A stretch of DNA of 64,000 nt from assembly GCA_029224185.1 (NCBI GenBank), contig CM055188.1:18512497-18576496 (forward strand), given 5' to 3'. Shown here piece after piece: positions 1-12,388 of the stretch. The stretch is from Karalla daura. Taxonomy: Eukaryota > Chordata > Actinopteri > Chaetodontiformes > Leiognathidae. Position 1 is the first letter of the stretch, and each line of letters opens with the position of its first letter. Below the pieces are notes generated by a model. It saw nothing but the letters and a program-made list of their open reading frames with translations, made no database searches and was not told the origin of the DNA. The translations under genes were made by a program, and so were the position numbers.

Positions 1-1173
1 GCCTGCTCCAGGTAAAGTCAGAGAGAAGACCAGCAGATGGGTCACTCAAATACTGCTGGAATCAAAAAATGGGAATAAAAATGTCTTATCAGGAAGTGTT
101 TTTTATAAATCAAAATATGTATGCAGCCACAACTGTCTATTTTGTCTAATTGTTTTAGCTAATTTTGTGAAATGATGCATATCATGCATAATCAAAATAA
201 TAAAATAAGTATAAAAATAAATAAAATAAGAAGCTAAGATGGTAGAATGAAAGGTTACTTGCCTTCCAGCAAAATGTAATGCAATTTAAGTTCTTAAAAC
301 AGGACTGATCCAAAACAAAATGAATAGAAGAACATTAGAAACTCATTTCTACATATTAAAAAAATCCACAACAGGGACAGAGCTCAGCATCATTCTGCAC
401 AGTATTGTGATCTAATCTATATATTTGTGGACATGCATGACTAAGTAGCTCCTGTGCTCACTGGCCAAGTCTCATTCACAAATGGCCCCTGCTGTTTAGC
501 TTCTGAATCAGTCTTTTATCGCATGTACCTCATCATACCCCCAGCTTCTCTTATGTTTGCCAGTTGATGGAGGAGAAGCATCATTTTGGAGATTTATTAA
601 AATTCCAATCAGAACACTAGACATACAATAATCTCCACAGTCCACATACTCAACAATGGAGTCGGCCTATTAACATGTAAAGACAATGTCAGAATATTAA
701 TTCGACTTCCTAGTGACTTCCTAGTGTTGAGATGACAATACACACCCGCTCCTCTTTTGATGCTCTCTGATCCTGTTATGTATCAGTTATGAGAACATTA
801 TTCATGTACTGCATTCAGCTGGCTTCACAAAGTTTTATGCAAAATTGCATATACAGAAACAGTTTTCAATTGGCTTGATGTTATCACGTTTGTTGCTGTC
901 CATTCTTTCTTCATCATATCAGAGGGGGACTAAGGCACGTCTAATATCAACGAGGCAAACATTTCCTTCTGCTTTGAATTTCATTTTTTTAACCATTGCT
1001 GCAAAATTACCCTAAAATACCCACCCACAGCATATCTAAGGTGAAGCAGAACCTGTGTTTGTCTTTTAAAATGTAGCATATATTTAGTCAGGATGACTGC
1101 AAGTGCTATAGGCATGAATTAAAAAATAAAAATAAAAACAAGAAAAGAGCAGTGAGTAGTTTCAAAGCACTTC
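1..1173. other. AT-rich non-coding sequence
   Basis: No convincing frame or RNA gene seen. It contains short A-rich runs and a duplicated octamer-like CTTCCTAGTG at about 706-725. Confidence 0.4.
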
Positions 1174-2440
1174 GTGCCCAGGCCGTTGCCGGATCTAAAT
1201 AGGGTGAATGATCTCAATCAACCTTACTTAAGATTCGATCAATCATCCTCTCCTCCACCCACATGGCTGCATACCTCCGTCCTACCACCTGGTCCTGGCC
1301 CCACTCCCTCAGTCCTTCGCACCCCGGTCCCACCCCAACTCCACACACACTACACAGCTCCTTAAATCATGCACAGATGAACTGTGTGGAGTTATGGAGC
1401 ATGTCTTCAACCTGAGCCTAAAGGTTCCTGCATTCCTGCATGGCCCAAGTGCCCAAGACACCTCAAGCTAGGGACCCTAACAGCTTTAGGCCAATGGCTC
1501 TCATGTCCTATTTAATGAAGACACTGGTCTTGGGCCACCACCCCACCATATTGGACTCAGAGATGGACCAGTTGCAGTTTACCTACAGTGCTGGCATAGG
1601 GGTGGAGGACACAGTCACCTACCTGCTTCACTGCACTCTCACCTGCACCTGCAGAGACCCGGCAGCATGGTGAAAATCAAATTCTTTGACTTCTCCGGTG
1701 CATTCAACACCATACAGATGGTGGTTCTGAGGGACAAGCTGGAGATGGCAGGGGTGGGCTTTGACCTGGTAGGGTGGATCCTGGACTACCTACCAATCTA
1801 GCCTCAGCTTGTAAGAACCCGGGACTGCTCGTTTGACATCTGTGCTTGCAGTGTAAGGGTCCCCCAGGGCACGGTCCTATCCCCCTTCCTCTTCACCCTA
1901 TACACTGCAGACCTCAGACACAACACAGACGGCTGTTTTCTGCAGAACTTTTCTAATGACTCTCTACTTGTTAGCCTCATCGCCAATGACGACGACCCAG
2001 AGTACAGAGGACTGACGCAGGACTTTGTGGACTGGTGCCTGCTGAACCATCTGCTCCTAAATGAGATGGTGGTGGACTTCCGCAGATGCAAGATGACTGC
2101 CCCTGCCCCAGTGAACATTCAGGGAATCGACATTGAGTGAGTGGACTGCTACTTGGGTACTTGGGTGTTTAACAGAACCACTAACTCCACTGGACTGGAT
2201 GCACTGTACAAGCAGGACAGAACAGACTATGCTTCCTGAGAAGATTGCGGTCTTTTGGAGTGAGGGGACCATGCCTGAAGACTTTCTATGTCTCTGTGGT
2301 ACCATCTGCCATCCTGTATGGTGTGGTCTGCTGGAACAGCAGCATTACAAAGAGGGAGAGGAAAAAGCTGGACAACATCATCAAGAAGTCCAGCTCTGTC
2401 CTGCCCTGATGGTGAGTATCAAATGTACAAGGCCCAAGGT
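1174..2440 (+). mobile_element. Broken L2-type LINE, reverse transcriptase relic
   Basis: Readable in pieces with stops and frame shifts. About 1195-1365: DLNQPYLRFDQSSSPPPT and a Pro-rich stretch. About 1440-1670: NSFRPMALMSYLMKTLVLGH and YSAGIGVEDTVTYLLHC. About 1674-1800: FFDFSGAFNTI. About 1855-2140: VPQGTVLSPFLFTLYTADLR, then FSNDS where active enzymes have F/Y-x-DD, and LTQDFVDWCLLNHLLLNEMV, VDFRR. These are the ordered landmarks of fish L2/CR1-group non-LTR reverse transcriptases. The second catalytic Asp is lost (Asn at about 1955-1957) and there are several in-frame stops, so it is dead. It stops next to the CACTG end at 2446. Confidence 0.85.
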
Positions 2441-2445
2441 GTCTA

Positions 2446-2750
2446 CACTGCAAAAACAGCACTCATAGAAAAAAAATATTCTTATATTCAATCAAATTAT
2501 CTTGTATCAAGCAAAATAATCAGGAAATGGTGTAAGTTTTATTGATTGACAAGAATTCTTAAAATAAGCCAAAAGTTCTTAGCTCCAAAAGACTAAAATG
2601 ATGCTTGAAATGAGATAGAAAATCTTAAAAGAATCCAAATTTTTGTCAAAACATCAATAAGAAACACAAATTAGATTTGTAAATAGATTAAATTACTCAA
2701 ATAAGAATTTAAGTCTTTTCACTAAGTTACATTTCAGAAAAGACACCTTA
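2446..2750. repeat. Left subterminal region of the CACTA-type element
   Basis: AT-rich run with many short variants of AAATTATCTT, TCTTAAAA and CAAGCAAAAT in both orientations. This is the kind of subterminal repeat array that binds CACTA transposases, and resembles widespread fish non-autonomous EnSpm repeats. Confidence 0.5.
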
Positions 2751-3059
2751 ATCTGGGATTCATAAACATAAAAGACGTTAAAATAACACAATTTCTTAAA
2801 AGAGCATCACAAATACAAGTGATGTTGTCTTAAATCAAGATTGGCTCGAGTCTAAGTTTAATCAACTTTGCAATACAGTTGCTGAATTCAACATTCCAGA
2901 TTCATCATAATCAAACAGATTGAAATGCCAGTTTTGATTTGGACCTCACTATTAAAATAATGTCAATCGTCAAACATTGTCAATCTCACCAACAACTGTG
3001 TGTCTTACTATGATAAACTTTTTTATTTAAAGAACATGACTTCTCTTTGAAATTCTTAC

Positions 3060-5250
3060 TCAATGAATGACTTCCACTCACCAATTGCTTTTTTATATTG
3101 GGGGGTTAAATCCTGTTCAAGAATTGAATCTTGAAGTACCTCTGTCTGCAGTACTGGTAGTAGTGTAGAAGTGCACTTGGGGTAGGTCATGTGCAGGACA
3201 TAATAATATGCCATGAGGTAAAGAAGCCCCTCATTAAGTCTGTCATGTTCATGGTGAAGGTAGTAAATGGTGTGTTTCTATCAAGCAGAAACGAACAGAA
3301 CCAGAGAAGACAGGAGTTGTCACTGCATGAAACCATCGGGATCCTCAGAAGCCTAGATGAGACAAATCAATCAAGAATATTAGAAAAGAAAAACACTATA
3401 ACTAACAAACTCTAACCTGGAGTGGAACATTAGTGAAATCACACTGTACTTTAAAACACTTAATCACAGTAATCCCTCAGGATTCAGCACTGCAAATGCT
3501 GAATGCACCACAGCTATTTTGAATGAAGTTAACACAAAAGTAAGTACAAACTTCCCTTTTAGACCCTTTGAAATGATAATGTTTTATCTAAAAGCTAGTA
3601 AACCTAATGTAAAATGTAGGCCTGAAAAACTGGAACATACTGTATCTTGTAAAATGTTTCAGAAAGTGTGTACATCCGACTGCAAGGACATGGAAAAAAG
3701 CCTTGCTACTTGAGCCCAGTTTCTTCTATGGCATAGTGCTGGATGGGAAGAGCAATGGCAGGTCTCTGAAGACAGCTGTGAGATGCTCCACTGGTTCAAT
3801 GAAAAAAAGCAAGGTGGTACTATAAATGTCTGTAGCATAACATTACATAAATAATAACAAGACATTATATAAAAATAACAAGTCAATGTATTGTGACTTC
3901 ACCTTCACCTTTACCAGTTTAAGGAGGCTTCATGGCCTTCTTCATCACTCCATAAAACTGGACCTTAGAATAAAAGGTTTTCCATTTGTTCTGCACCTCT
4001 GATATGTACTGGGAGTTGGTTGGAGGATTAGCTGCAGCTCATCCAGAAAAGTAGCAAAATTCACATAAAGAGAGAAAATTGCAGAGAAAAAGTTCTTGTC
4101 ATACATTAATGTTCTTGACAAATGTTCTTCAATAAAAAATACATAATGACATATGAACATTATGTCTAATTATGTCATGCCAACCTGAGTCCTTGGAAGA
4201 GCTGTAAAATGCGAACTAAGTGAGAACATTATTTGCCTGATCCAGCCTCTGGATCCTTTGTAACTCTGTTTTGCTCCTTTAAAACATCAGAGGTGATAAA
4301 GCGTCATCAAGACTCATATTCCAGGTTCAGCAAATGAGTCACCACAGCTTTGTTTGGCTTTTTTGACTTGTATATTTCTGGGAGGGTTTTGTAGTGTCTT
4401 GCTGGCTGTCCATTACATCAATTGAACAGGCTGAAGATATTACAGGGATGTTACGGTGGAAAAGGGACATAAGATTTCCAAACTAACAAATTATATTTAA
4501 CATAATACATACATTCTTCATCACTGCTGTCCCTGTTCTGCATCGGGGTGCTGGTTCTAGGTGACATACCTACTGGGGTACCCGTGGAACTAACAGGTGG
4601 CCGTATCAGAATAATGGTTGATGCACTGGAATCTCCATCGAAGTCAGTAGTTGAAACGTCTGAAATGACTTTTGTGTTTTTTTGAAGGAGGACCTTTGGT
4701 CTTCCTTGGATTTATCCAAGGAAATTCCTTGGATATTTGAGAGTCTCTTCCTAAGCTGAAGCTCCTGCAAGGCATTCATAGAAAACATTTTAAAAAAAAA
4801 GAGAATAGGGGCTCAAGCTTTCTTATACTGTAATTATAGCTTTCAGCAGTGTCAAGATCCATTTGAACTTTCTGAAATCTACTCACTCACTGTTTGATGA
4901 CCTGTCTTTTATCAAAGGATAGTACTCCACCAATCGCTTTGCCATGGCATCCACCTCATGTCTGGTGGGGTGTCTGGAGTCCTCTGTGGCTCTTGCGATA
5001 GAGATCATATTAGTCATGGTGTTTCTTATGAATCAACAGAAGAGCTCCTTGGATAAAGTCACACTGCTCAGTCCCCAGCCATTTCTGCTCAAAGTAGGAG
5101 TGTCACAACTGTCCAAGTTCACTGTCTGTGAAGACAGTGTATTTTGGGTTTGACATAGTCACAAATTTAGAAGTGCTGGCTTCCTCTTTTGAAAGGTCAC
5201 TGCTTCCAGTGGGGGATGGTTGCTGAATTTTAGGAGCAGTATCAACCTAA
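3060..5250 (-). pseudogene. Remnant of a multi-exon SAMD3-like / transposon-associated protein
   Basis: Minus-strand exon-like pieces in order. About 5130-5250: PTGSSDLSKEEASTSKF and MSNPKYTVFTDSELGQL then a stop. About 4890-5030: MTNMISIARATEDSRHPTRH, EVDAMAKRLVEYYPLIKDRS, ending near a gtgagt donor. About 4606-4790: LRKRLSNIQG. About 3920-4010, out of frame in places: VQNKWKTFYSKVQFYGVMKK. About 3070-3220: LMAYYYVLHMTYPKCTSTLL and TPQYKKAIGEWKSF. Similar proteins are multicopy in fish, often named sterile-alpha-motif domain-containing protein 3-like; their function is unknown to me. Stops and frame breaks show it is dead. Family assignment is from memory. Confidence 0.55.
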
Positions 5251-5683
5251 AACACATTTACATAAACATTTATTGAGTGCCATTGTCACAGTATGCCCCT
5301 GCTTGTTACTTAAATACTGTAAACATGCCTTATCATTTTGGGAACTTAAGGAAGAAATTTTTTCTATTGTATATACACTGTTGTAAGGGACTCCAAAGTC
5401 TAAAACAATGACTATGCTTATGGCTTATAAGCTTATGGCTTATGCTGTGAAAGACAGACCTGACCGGGCACAAGCACAAGAAGAGGAAAAGATGTTGGAG
5501 TGTTCGGCCCCTGAACACAACCATATACAGTATATATCTCTTTGGCAATCTCTGCAAGAAAAAAAAATGATGCGCAATAAGTATGTTATTCCTGTTCTAA
5601 TACCTTTCACTTTTCTACATAGCATTTGAATATGCAAACACTCAATCAGCACAAGTGGTGCTTCTCAATCTTGCATCTTGCAG

Positions 5684-7900
5684 GTTCAACATTAATCAGT
5701 CTTCAGTTCTGGATGGTGCTCTGCGGGGCTTCGGAGGACTGTCCTATAATCCCATGTACCAGATGTGCATCAAGTTTTCAGATGATTTGGGAATGAATGA
5801 AGAGGCCTAGGAGAGAATTTTTACGGATGCTAATGGAAGCCCTAGCACTGTCACCAATGTTTGAAGGAAGAGACAACAAACTAAACTTGTCTTTGGACAG
5901 TTCAGATATTTTCTTTACTTTTGGTTGTTAAGTACTGTTGCTGTTTTTTTATGGTGCCCTAATTTTGTCACAGGTTTTATATTCTATCATTCTATCCTGT
6001 GTTTTGTCTTCTATGTCATGTTTTCTTCAGCTTTAAGAGAGGATCTATATCTTATTGCTGGCCAAGCCATTGTCGTAAGTCTTGTCCATGGCGGTCCTCG
6101 ACCTGGATTCATAGCACCTACACTGTTTTCTCGCATAGTTGGAGGCAATTCCTTAACAAAGCCTGTCTTGGAAGACATTGCTGAAACAGAACTGTATGAG
6201 AAGATTAAAAAGGTAAAAATGTTGTAAATATACACAATATATATGATTCTAACAGTTCAACAGCATCACCAGCAACACCAAACCTACACACTCAATTATG
6301 ATAGTTGATTCAATATTTATATATTGTATTGTTATATATTATATATTTATTATATATGAAATTTCACATTGTCTTTCATTTTTTTATGTGTGTGTATCTT
6401 TTATCAGTTCATATATTGGTGGATCTCTTCACAAAACACAAAAATGTATACAACTAAAAGGTATATTCATGTCCATAATCCACATAAATCCCACCAGTCT
6501 TTTTCCAGAAAAAATAAAAAATAAAGAGAAAAGAGGGGAAAAAAATGTTCAATGGAGTTTGCTGAAGGGAATGAACTAATGGTCCTTAGTTTAAACCTCA
6601 GTCTGTTGGTCTGTATGAAGGAGAAGGAAAGCGAGAGAAGTTACTTTACTCACAGTACTGGCACTGTTTCCTGCATGAGCCAAGAAACCAATTGGTTTTA
6701 TCCGGGTTGGATAGTTTCCTACCATAAATCCTTTGGTAAAGTGAACATGAGAGTTTTTGAGAATCTGGCATTTTTCTGACCTGATGAGCATCACCAGGTC
6801 AGCCACCAAACATCAACGCATGTGCTTGTGGACTTTATGAAAAAATGAAAAGCACACTGGCCATCAACCCTCTGTGTCTGCGGAAAAAGCAACAAAACGA
6901 ACTCTCCGGGGTCTACCCACTTCTCCCTCGTGTGAGTGTCTACAACTGCTTTCCTATTTAAACTAAATCCATCTCTTGAAATGTGGGTGTGATGTGGGTG
7001 TGATGTGGGTGTGTGCACTTCAGTGAAAAATTGAGTGAATAAGGTGCGGGTGCGCTTACTCAGTAGTGCTACTGCGCTCCGAGCGCAGGAAGGAGAGGCA
7101 GATCGCTACAATGTACATCTTTAGATGACCTGTTACACGCCACTGCACCTCTGCAAGATTACATGGCAAATGCTGGTTGTTTCAGGCTACTGAAGAGCAT
7201 TGAAGACAAAGTTGGTTCATGATATCCTCATGTTTCAGATGGTCCACAGTCTGTGAGGTATTTGAAAAGTTTGTGCGACATTAGTGTTCAGAATTCAGAT
7301 TGGTCAAAGTTTGGCCGACAAGTTATATTTTGCGCTGTAAAACTATAGGAACAACAAAACATTTGAACATGTACTACATACTTAAATTTTATTAAAACAA
7401 GATGCATTGTATATCCTTAAAAACTTGTTCTTGTGTAAGTGTATGAGTAACTTTTAGTAACTTTTTACGAGTAACGATTTATTTCAGATTCTCCAGGACT
7501 TCAAACGCATTTCTAATGTCAAACTCATTCCTCATCTCCAAAATTATAACTTGGCATATTAGATCTCATAGCTTTTACTCTGTATTTATGAAACCCTCCC
7601 TTCTCTCCTAGCCTCACAATATGTGAAAATGAACCCGATTTCAAACATTAATTTTTGTCTTCTCACATCTAATTTTTTTATAGGTTTAAGGAGGGATTGA
7701 GGACCCTTGGTGTTCTTGATGCAGTGAGAATGCATCCAGATACTTTTAGACCCTTAATGTGACACGAACCTTCCCCACTTACTGCTGACTCGATGTATCA
7801 GCTTTTCCACATTCACATGTCTGCAGTGGGAAGCAACAAAAGACGGGCAGACGAGCATGTTGTTCCATTTTGGAGGGGCTACCAACAGGATGTTGAAGGT
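5684..7900 (+). pseudogene. HECT-domain E3 ubiquitin ligase-like (G2E3-like) remnant
   Basis: Three exon-like blocks with splice-type borders. 5684-5917: FNINQSSVLDGALRGFGGLS, IKFSDDLGMNEEA, a TAG, then after a frame change REFLRMLMEALALSPMFEGR. 6031-6211: LREDLYLIAGQAIVVSLVHG and PTLFSRIVGGNSLTKPVLED, donor gtaaaa. 7684-7900: FKEGLRTLGVLDAVRMHPDT, a TGA, then PSPLTADSMYQLF and VVPFWRGYQQDVEG. This is the N-lobe side of HECT domains found in many multicopy fish 'G2/M phase-specific E3 ligase-like' genes. The C-lobe with the catalytic cysteine was not found. Probably carried by a transposon rather than a host gene. Confidence 0.7.
6981..7012. repeat. Short tandem repeat, 11 bp x about 3
   Basis: ATGTGGGTGTG occurs nearly three times in a row inside an intron-like part of the HECT relic. 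Confidence 0.8.
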
Positions 7901-8231
7901 AAGTAATGGATACGGGTATCTGTGTCAAAATGTACAAATACTGACTTAGAAGAAAATGGCTACTATAGACTACTGAATGTAATGCACAATTACTATCAGG
8001 ATTGCAATTTGCCACTAATCTTTGTTTCAGTGCCATCTACAGTGTCAGTTTGTCTGTTCTGATATTAATTTCCTTTTTGTTTTTTCCCTTTTTTATTTTT
8101 TTTATTTTACACATCTCCCCTTCATCTGCCTTCTTTCCTCTAACCTTCCTTTCCTTTTACAATCTTGATCCCTTTGAATTGCTTAGTTTGATATGCAATC
8201 TAAGAAAAAATTCAAGCAAAAGTTCTACTAA

Positions 8232-8597
8232 AGGTGCCTCCACACTGATCGTGGTATAGCGGAAGGGGCAGGTGGCAAACTCATTCATTGTGTATGTTTA
8301 ATCAGGGCGCAAGAAAAATTGAAAAATGTTTAATTTTGCTGCACGGCGCTGTGAAGACATCCTGGTGTGTCCAATAGGAGAGAGTTTGTTGGGTCATGAG
8401 CTGCTCATCTCCTTCTTACGAGTACTAAAGCCTTGACTTTTTGTTGAAAAAAGTTGACAAATACACCTCACAAGATACCCAACTGTTAAATGTTACTGGT
8501 TGCTTAGCAACTTGCGTGGTGCCACACGATACAGTGGCAGCGCTGTGCCATACCCTGCAATGTGCTGCTGCTGTACTGCGATCAGTGTCGAAGCACT
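8232..8597. mobile_element. PIF/Harbinger-type MITE, 366 bp, with TAA target duplication
   Basis: The left end AGGTGCCTCCACACTGATCG matches the right end read in reverse, AGTGCTTCGACACTGATCG, an imperfect terminal inverted repeat of roughly 25 bp. TAA directly flanks both ends (8229-8231 and 8598-8600), the 3-bp duplication expected of PIF/Harbinger elements. No coding capacity. It sits inside the larger CACTA-type element. Confidence 0.7.
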
Positions 8598-9399
8598 TAA
8601 CTCATTTGTCCTGTCTATATGTCCTCTTCATTTGACATTTTTCATTTCCCTCTGAGGACTCTTTCTATATGATACTGAGAATTTCTAATTAACTTAAAAC
8701 CAGAGTAACTTCTCTATTCTTCTCTCTTGTTTGCCTGTTTGTTTTATGTTAGAACAAATGGGTCCCTCATTCGTTTTAATGATTGTTTTTGAAAGATTGT
8801 AATTTAAAAAGAAGAAAAGATCTGGTATATCCACCTTTGATTTACTGATAGTTGGAAGGCTGAGTGTGAGTTGGAAGGCTGACTGTGATACTGCCTAAGC
8901 CTTTAATATGTGGACCCTTTCACTTTGTATTGTTTTTTTATTTCTATATTATTGATCTGAATACCGAATTAAAAGGTACCCCTGGAAAGTTTTTTTCATG
9001 GAAGAAACTAATTTAACTTTTATGAAGGAAAATAAAATGTGGAAAAAATTGCTGTGATGAATGCATTTTTTTTCATTCTTATATTTCTGTCTGTGTTTTT
9101 CCTTACTGTCCTCCTAAACAGGCCTAAGGAGTGTGATGCTTACGTGCTTGTGTACTTAACAATTTGCTACATTCAAGTGGTGGTTATATAGCAGTCTAGC
9201 AACTTTGTTGATGTTCACTAAGAAAATTTACCGGGTATAGAAATAATTGTATTCCATGATTACCATCATCACTAAGTGGGTCTACTGTCATGTAGATTCT
9301 ATTAATAACTGAATGACTAATAACAAAGTAATTTGATTGAACAACAATATCATTTCCAGTTTCTAACTGTAGTGGTCTATCTCCAACGTATCACTTCCT

Positions 9400-11057
9400 G
9401 CAAAAATGTCCTGTATTGCACCATCTTTAGCACTATTAAGAACCCCTCTCTGCCACAGTTGGAGAGGTGCTCGTCCTCATTGTATTGATAATCCATGGTG
9501 GTTCTACTGATTTCGGAATTCTGCAGCTGCCCTTTGGACTCTTGGCGAGAAGATGTAGTCTAGACAAAACAAGTGTAGTTCATCTGTGGAATCCAGGATG
9601 TCTTCATTTTCAATGGACGTGAAGAGATTACTGAGGGGTAACGAGACAAGCTCGGCCCACAACCTTTCTATTCACTGGTTGTGGACACTGCGTCCTGTAA
9701 TGACACTGCCTCTATTTAATCCCCTTCTTTCTAGCATGTAGCGGGCAACCTCTATGCTCCATGCCGTGGTCATAGTGTACTCTCGAGGGAAGGCCAAAGT
9801 TCTTTACACCAGTACAAAACAGTTCCAGCACATTTTACGCTCTGTTGTTACTGAGGCACTGCAAGTATTTGATGGTACGACTAAAGCAATCAATGCATCC
9901 ATGGAAAACCATTGTCCACCTCACCAGTTTCTGGTTTCCATTTATATGCCTGTGGAGACAAAAAATTGTGTTTAACTGACACATACACATATTACACCAC
10001 TAAATTTACAAAAATGTACCTGCGATGTTTAAGGTTTAATTGGACATTTGTTTATTTCAAGATATGCAGGAGCTAGAAGCCTGAAGAACAAAGACATGTG
10101 ACTGAATATTTATGATTTGGGCTGTATAATGAGCCCATTCTGAAATGGGACATTCTGCATAATGAGTACTTTGGATGGTACTTTAAATTTGATACTGATA
10201 CTGATTTATTTTTACTTAAGGTACATTTGCAAACTAATACTGTCACCGAATAGAGTATTCCTCCACTCTGTACAGGTACTTTTACTTCAATCCTCCACCA
10301 CTGCTGTAAAGACATACATATCCATACTGTGTGTATAACCTAAACTTAATATTTAATAACAAATTACTCACCATAATTGATTGGGAGTTTGAACATTGTC
10401 AGTTCTTCGACGAATTGCATGTCAGTGACGGATGGCCTGTCCAATTGAGTCCAGCTGTTGCAAGCAAAGTCTCACATGATATTGTTATAGTCTGATGTTG
10501 CAGCTTCTTCGCACATATTTCTCTCCTGCATTTCTTTCTCTGCATTTGGGATGGTTTGACGGATCCCACAATCTCAGTCAAAGCTTCATCAGACATTGTT
10601 GTATAGGTCAGAGGTCCAATTTGAAGTTGCTGTCTGTGGCTGTACAATGTCCTTCTGCTGATTCCAAAGCATACAGCTATTCTTTGCCAACCCATTCTAA
10701 GGGACAAAAGGTAGGTAATTTGTTCATGACGTATGTTGTACTGAGGGCAGCCAGGATGACCAGTTCTGATTGTTGGTGGCACTCTTTAAGTACACAAATA
10801 CCTTTCTCTAATTTCCACTGATCTTGAGATTTCATAGCTATGATGGAGCAAAAACATGCGTACAGTGCCTCCAGTGGATCGAGACTTCCATGACTGTCAC
10901 CCCCTTCTGGCTGCTGGCTAAGTGAGAGGAAAAATGAAATTGTCCGTGTATATCCATTGAGATCACAGAATAACCTCTCCAAAATCATGCTATCATGTCC
11001 CACACCATCAGTTTCCCTAACAATGCACTGAACACACCTCATTGTTTCAGACAAAAA
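9400..11057 (-). pseudogene. Helix-turn-helix plus integrase-core transposase-like remnant
   Basis: Read on the minus strand. About 10800-11057: MILERLFCDLNGYTRTISFF and LDPLEALYACFCS. About 10600-10782, frame changed: YNIRHEQITYLLSLRMGWQR, IAVCFGISRRTLYSHRQQL, a helix-turn-helix. About 9430-9960: ARYMLERRGLNRGSVITGRS, VHNQ, a TAG, then IERLWAELVSLPLSNLFTSI and LHLFCLDYIFSPRVQRAAAE. The VITGRSVHNQ.IERLWAE block is the integrase-core (rve-like) landmark of a fish transposon-associated family. Several stops and frame shifts make it dead; the middle, with the first catalytic residues, is unreadable. Opposite strand to the HECT relic. Confidence 0.65.
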
Positions 11058-11299
11058 AATTTTACTTCATTTACTTCATTTGCTTCCACCAATAAAAATT
11101 GGATCTGAAACAGAAGGTAAGTAAGTGGAAAAACCATGACTACTTTGCTGATAACAAAAAGCTCTCCTTGAAAGTGCTGCTGCTTGATTAAATGCTCCCA
11201 CATAGCTTCAACTTTGCTAGCTCAATGGTCATTTGGTACAAGTGCCATGAGGCCACAGCTCTGATAAGTTAAGATTTTTTTTTTCCGTCAATTTTAGAA

Positions 11300-11575
11300 A
11301 ACATTCAGTGTCACAACCAAGCTCCAACCCCCCGTGATGTAACCCATTGGTTTGCGAAGGACGCGAATGAAGCCAGGAGTTTGAATTTCAGGCGGCTACC
11401 ATTCCTCGTAATGGAGCCAGCAGAAAGCAAAAGACAGGGGTTCGAGTTACAGATATGACTTTTCACCTCCATCCTCCTCAACACACCCACTGATCCATAT
11501 GAATCAGTGGGCTTCATTTTTCGGACGGAAGACTACTGTACGTCCATCTTTTATATAGTCTACGGTCACAACCAT
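11300..11575 (-). repeat. Dispersed fish repeat, copy 1
   Basis: The minus-strand segment GGCTCCATTACGAGGAATGG through TTCGCAAACCAATGGGTTAC matches a second copy at about 29635-29760 on the plus strand. The right part contains TACGTCCATCTTTTATATAG, common in fish intergenic DNA. Family name not certain. Confidence 0.6.
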
Positions 11576-11711
11576 AATGTGTCAACACCATAATTGCTCA
11601 AATTCAAGGTTTATTTGCATTTTTTGGTAATTAAAGCTTTAATCAACTTCAATGTAGAGGCCACAAGAAGCTGGTGATTAACAAGATGTCTTCTGTCAAA
11701 AGCATGAGTAA

Positions 11712-11865
11712 AGGTGCTTCCACATAGATGGCGGCAAGCATGGCGCACAACGCTGGGTATGACGCAGCTCGGCGCAGCACTGCCGCTATACTGTGTGGCC
11801 TACCGGAAGTTGCTAAGCAACCAGCATCAACATTTAGCAGTTGGTTTAAGCGATCTGGCCATTTT
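11712..11865. mobile_element. Partial second copy of the Harbinger-type MITE
   Basis: Starts AGGTGCTTCCACATAGATGG directly after TAA and then matches, in inverted orientation, the right half of the 8232-8597 element, including GTTGCTAAGCAACCAG. The far end was not found, so it is truncated or diverged. A 74-codon frame across it is not supported as a gene. Confidence 0.55.
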
Positions 11866-12353
11866 GAGAACTACTTCAGGCTAAGCACGGAGCTTAAGTT
11901 TGACCACCTGTCCATTAAATCTTGTCTCCCAGAGATTGGGAAACTTAATTAGCTGCAGGACAGTTCTGAAGTACTCTGGAATTCGTGACCCAACAACCTC
12001 TCTCCTTTGGGATGCGCTGGGATGACGTCACAGCATGCAGCGGCCAAGTTAAACATTTCTCAACTCTGGCATGCCAGGTTGCTCCTAGAGTTCCCTCCTT
12101 GGTCTGGAGCTCAGGTGATTGGCCGGGGCTACTCAAACTGGGGATGCTATTGCTGGACCCCTAGCTCCATGTAGGAAGGCAGCCGTCATCCCCCCTTTCC
12201 AAGTATCAGCGGGAAAGTCTTTCGGCAGTTTCCAGCTTGTTTCCAGAATGTTTTCCCTCCCAAAGAAAATCTGTCTAAAAATTCCTCTGTTAGTACTGAA
12301 CACGGCCCTGTAGCAGGCAAGATGTTATGACTGTTTGTGGCATGCCCTGCTGA

Positions 12354-12388
12354 AGACTCTTCTGCATGTGAGTTTTGCAGAAGAGTCT
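12354..12388. repeat. Perfect 13-bp inverted repeat (hairpin)
   Basis: AGACTCTTCTGCA and its exact reverse complement are separated by nine bases. Isolated; not followed by a T tract. Confidence 0.8.

Noticed and set aside
11728..11952. 74-codon frame starting MAASMAHNAGYDAARRS
   Set aside because: Overlaps the truncated Harbinger-type MITE; explained by repeat sequence.
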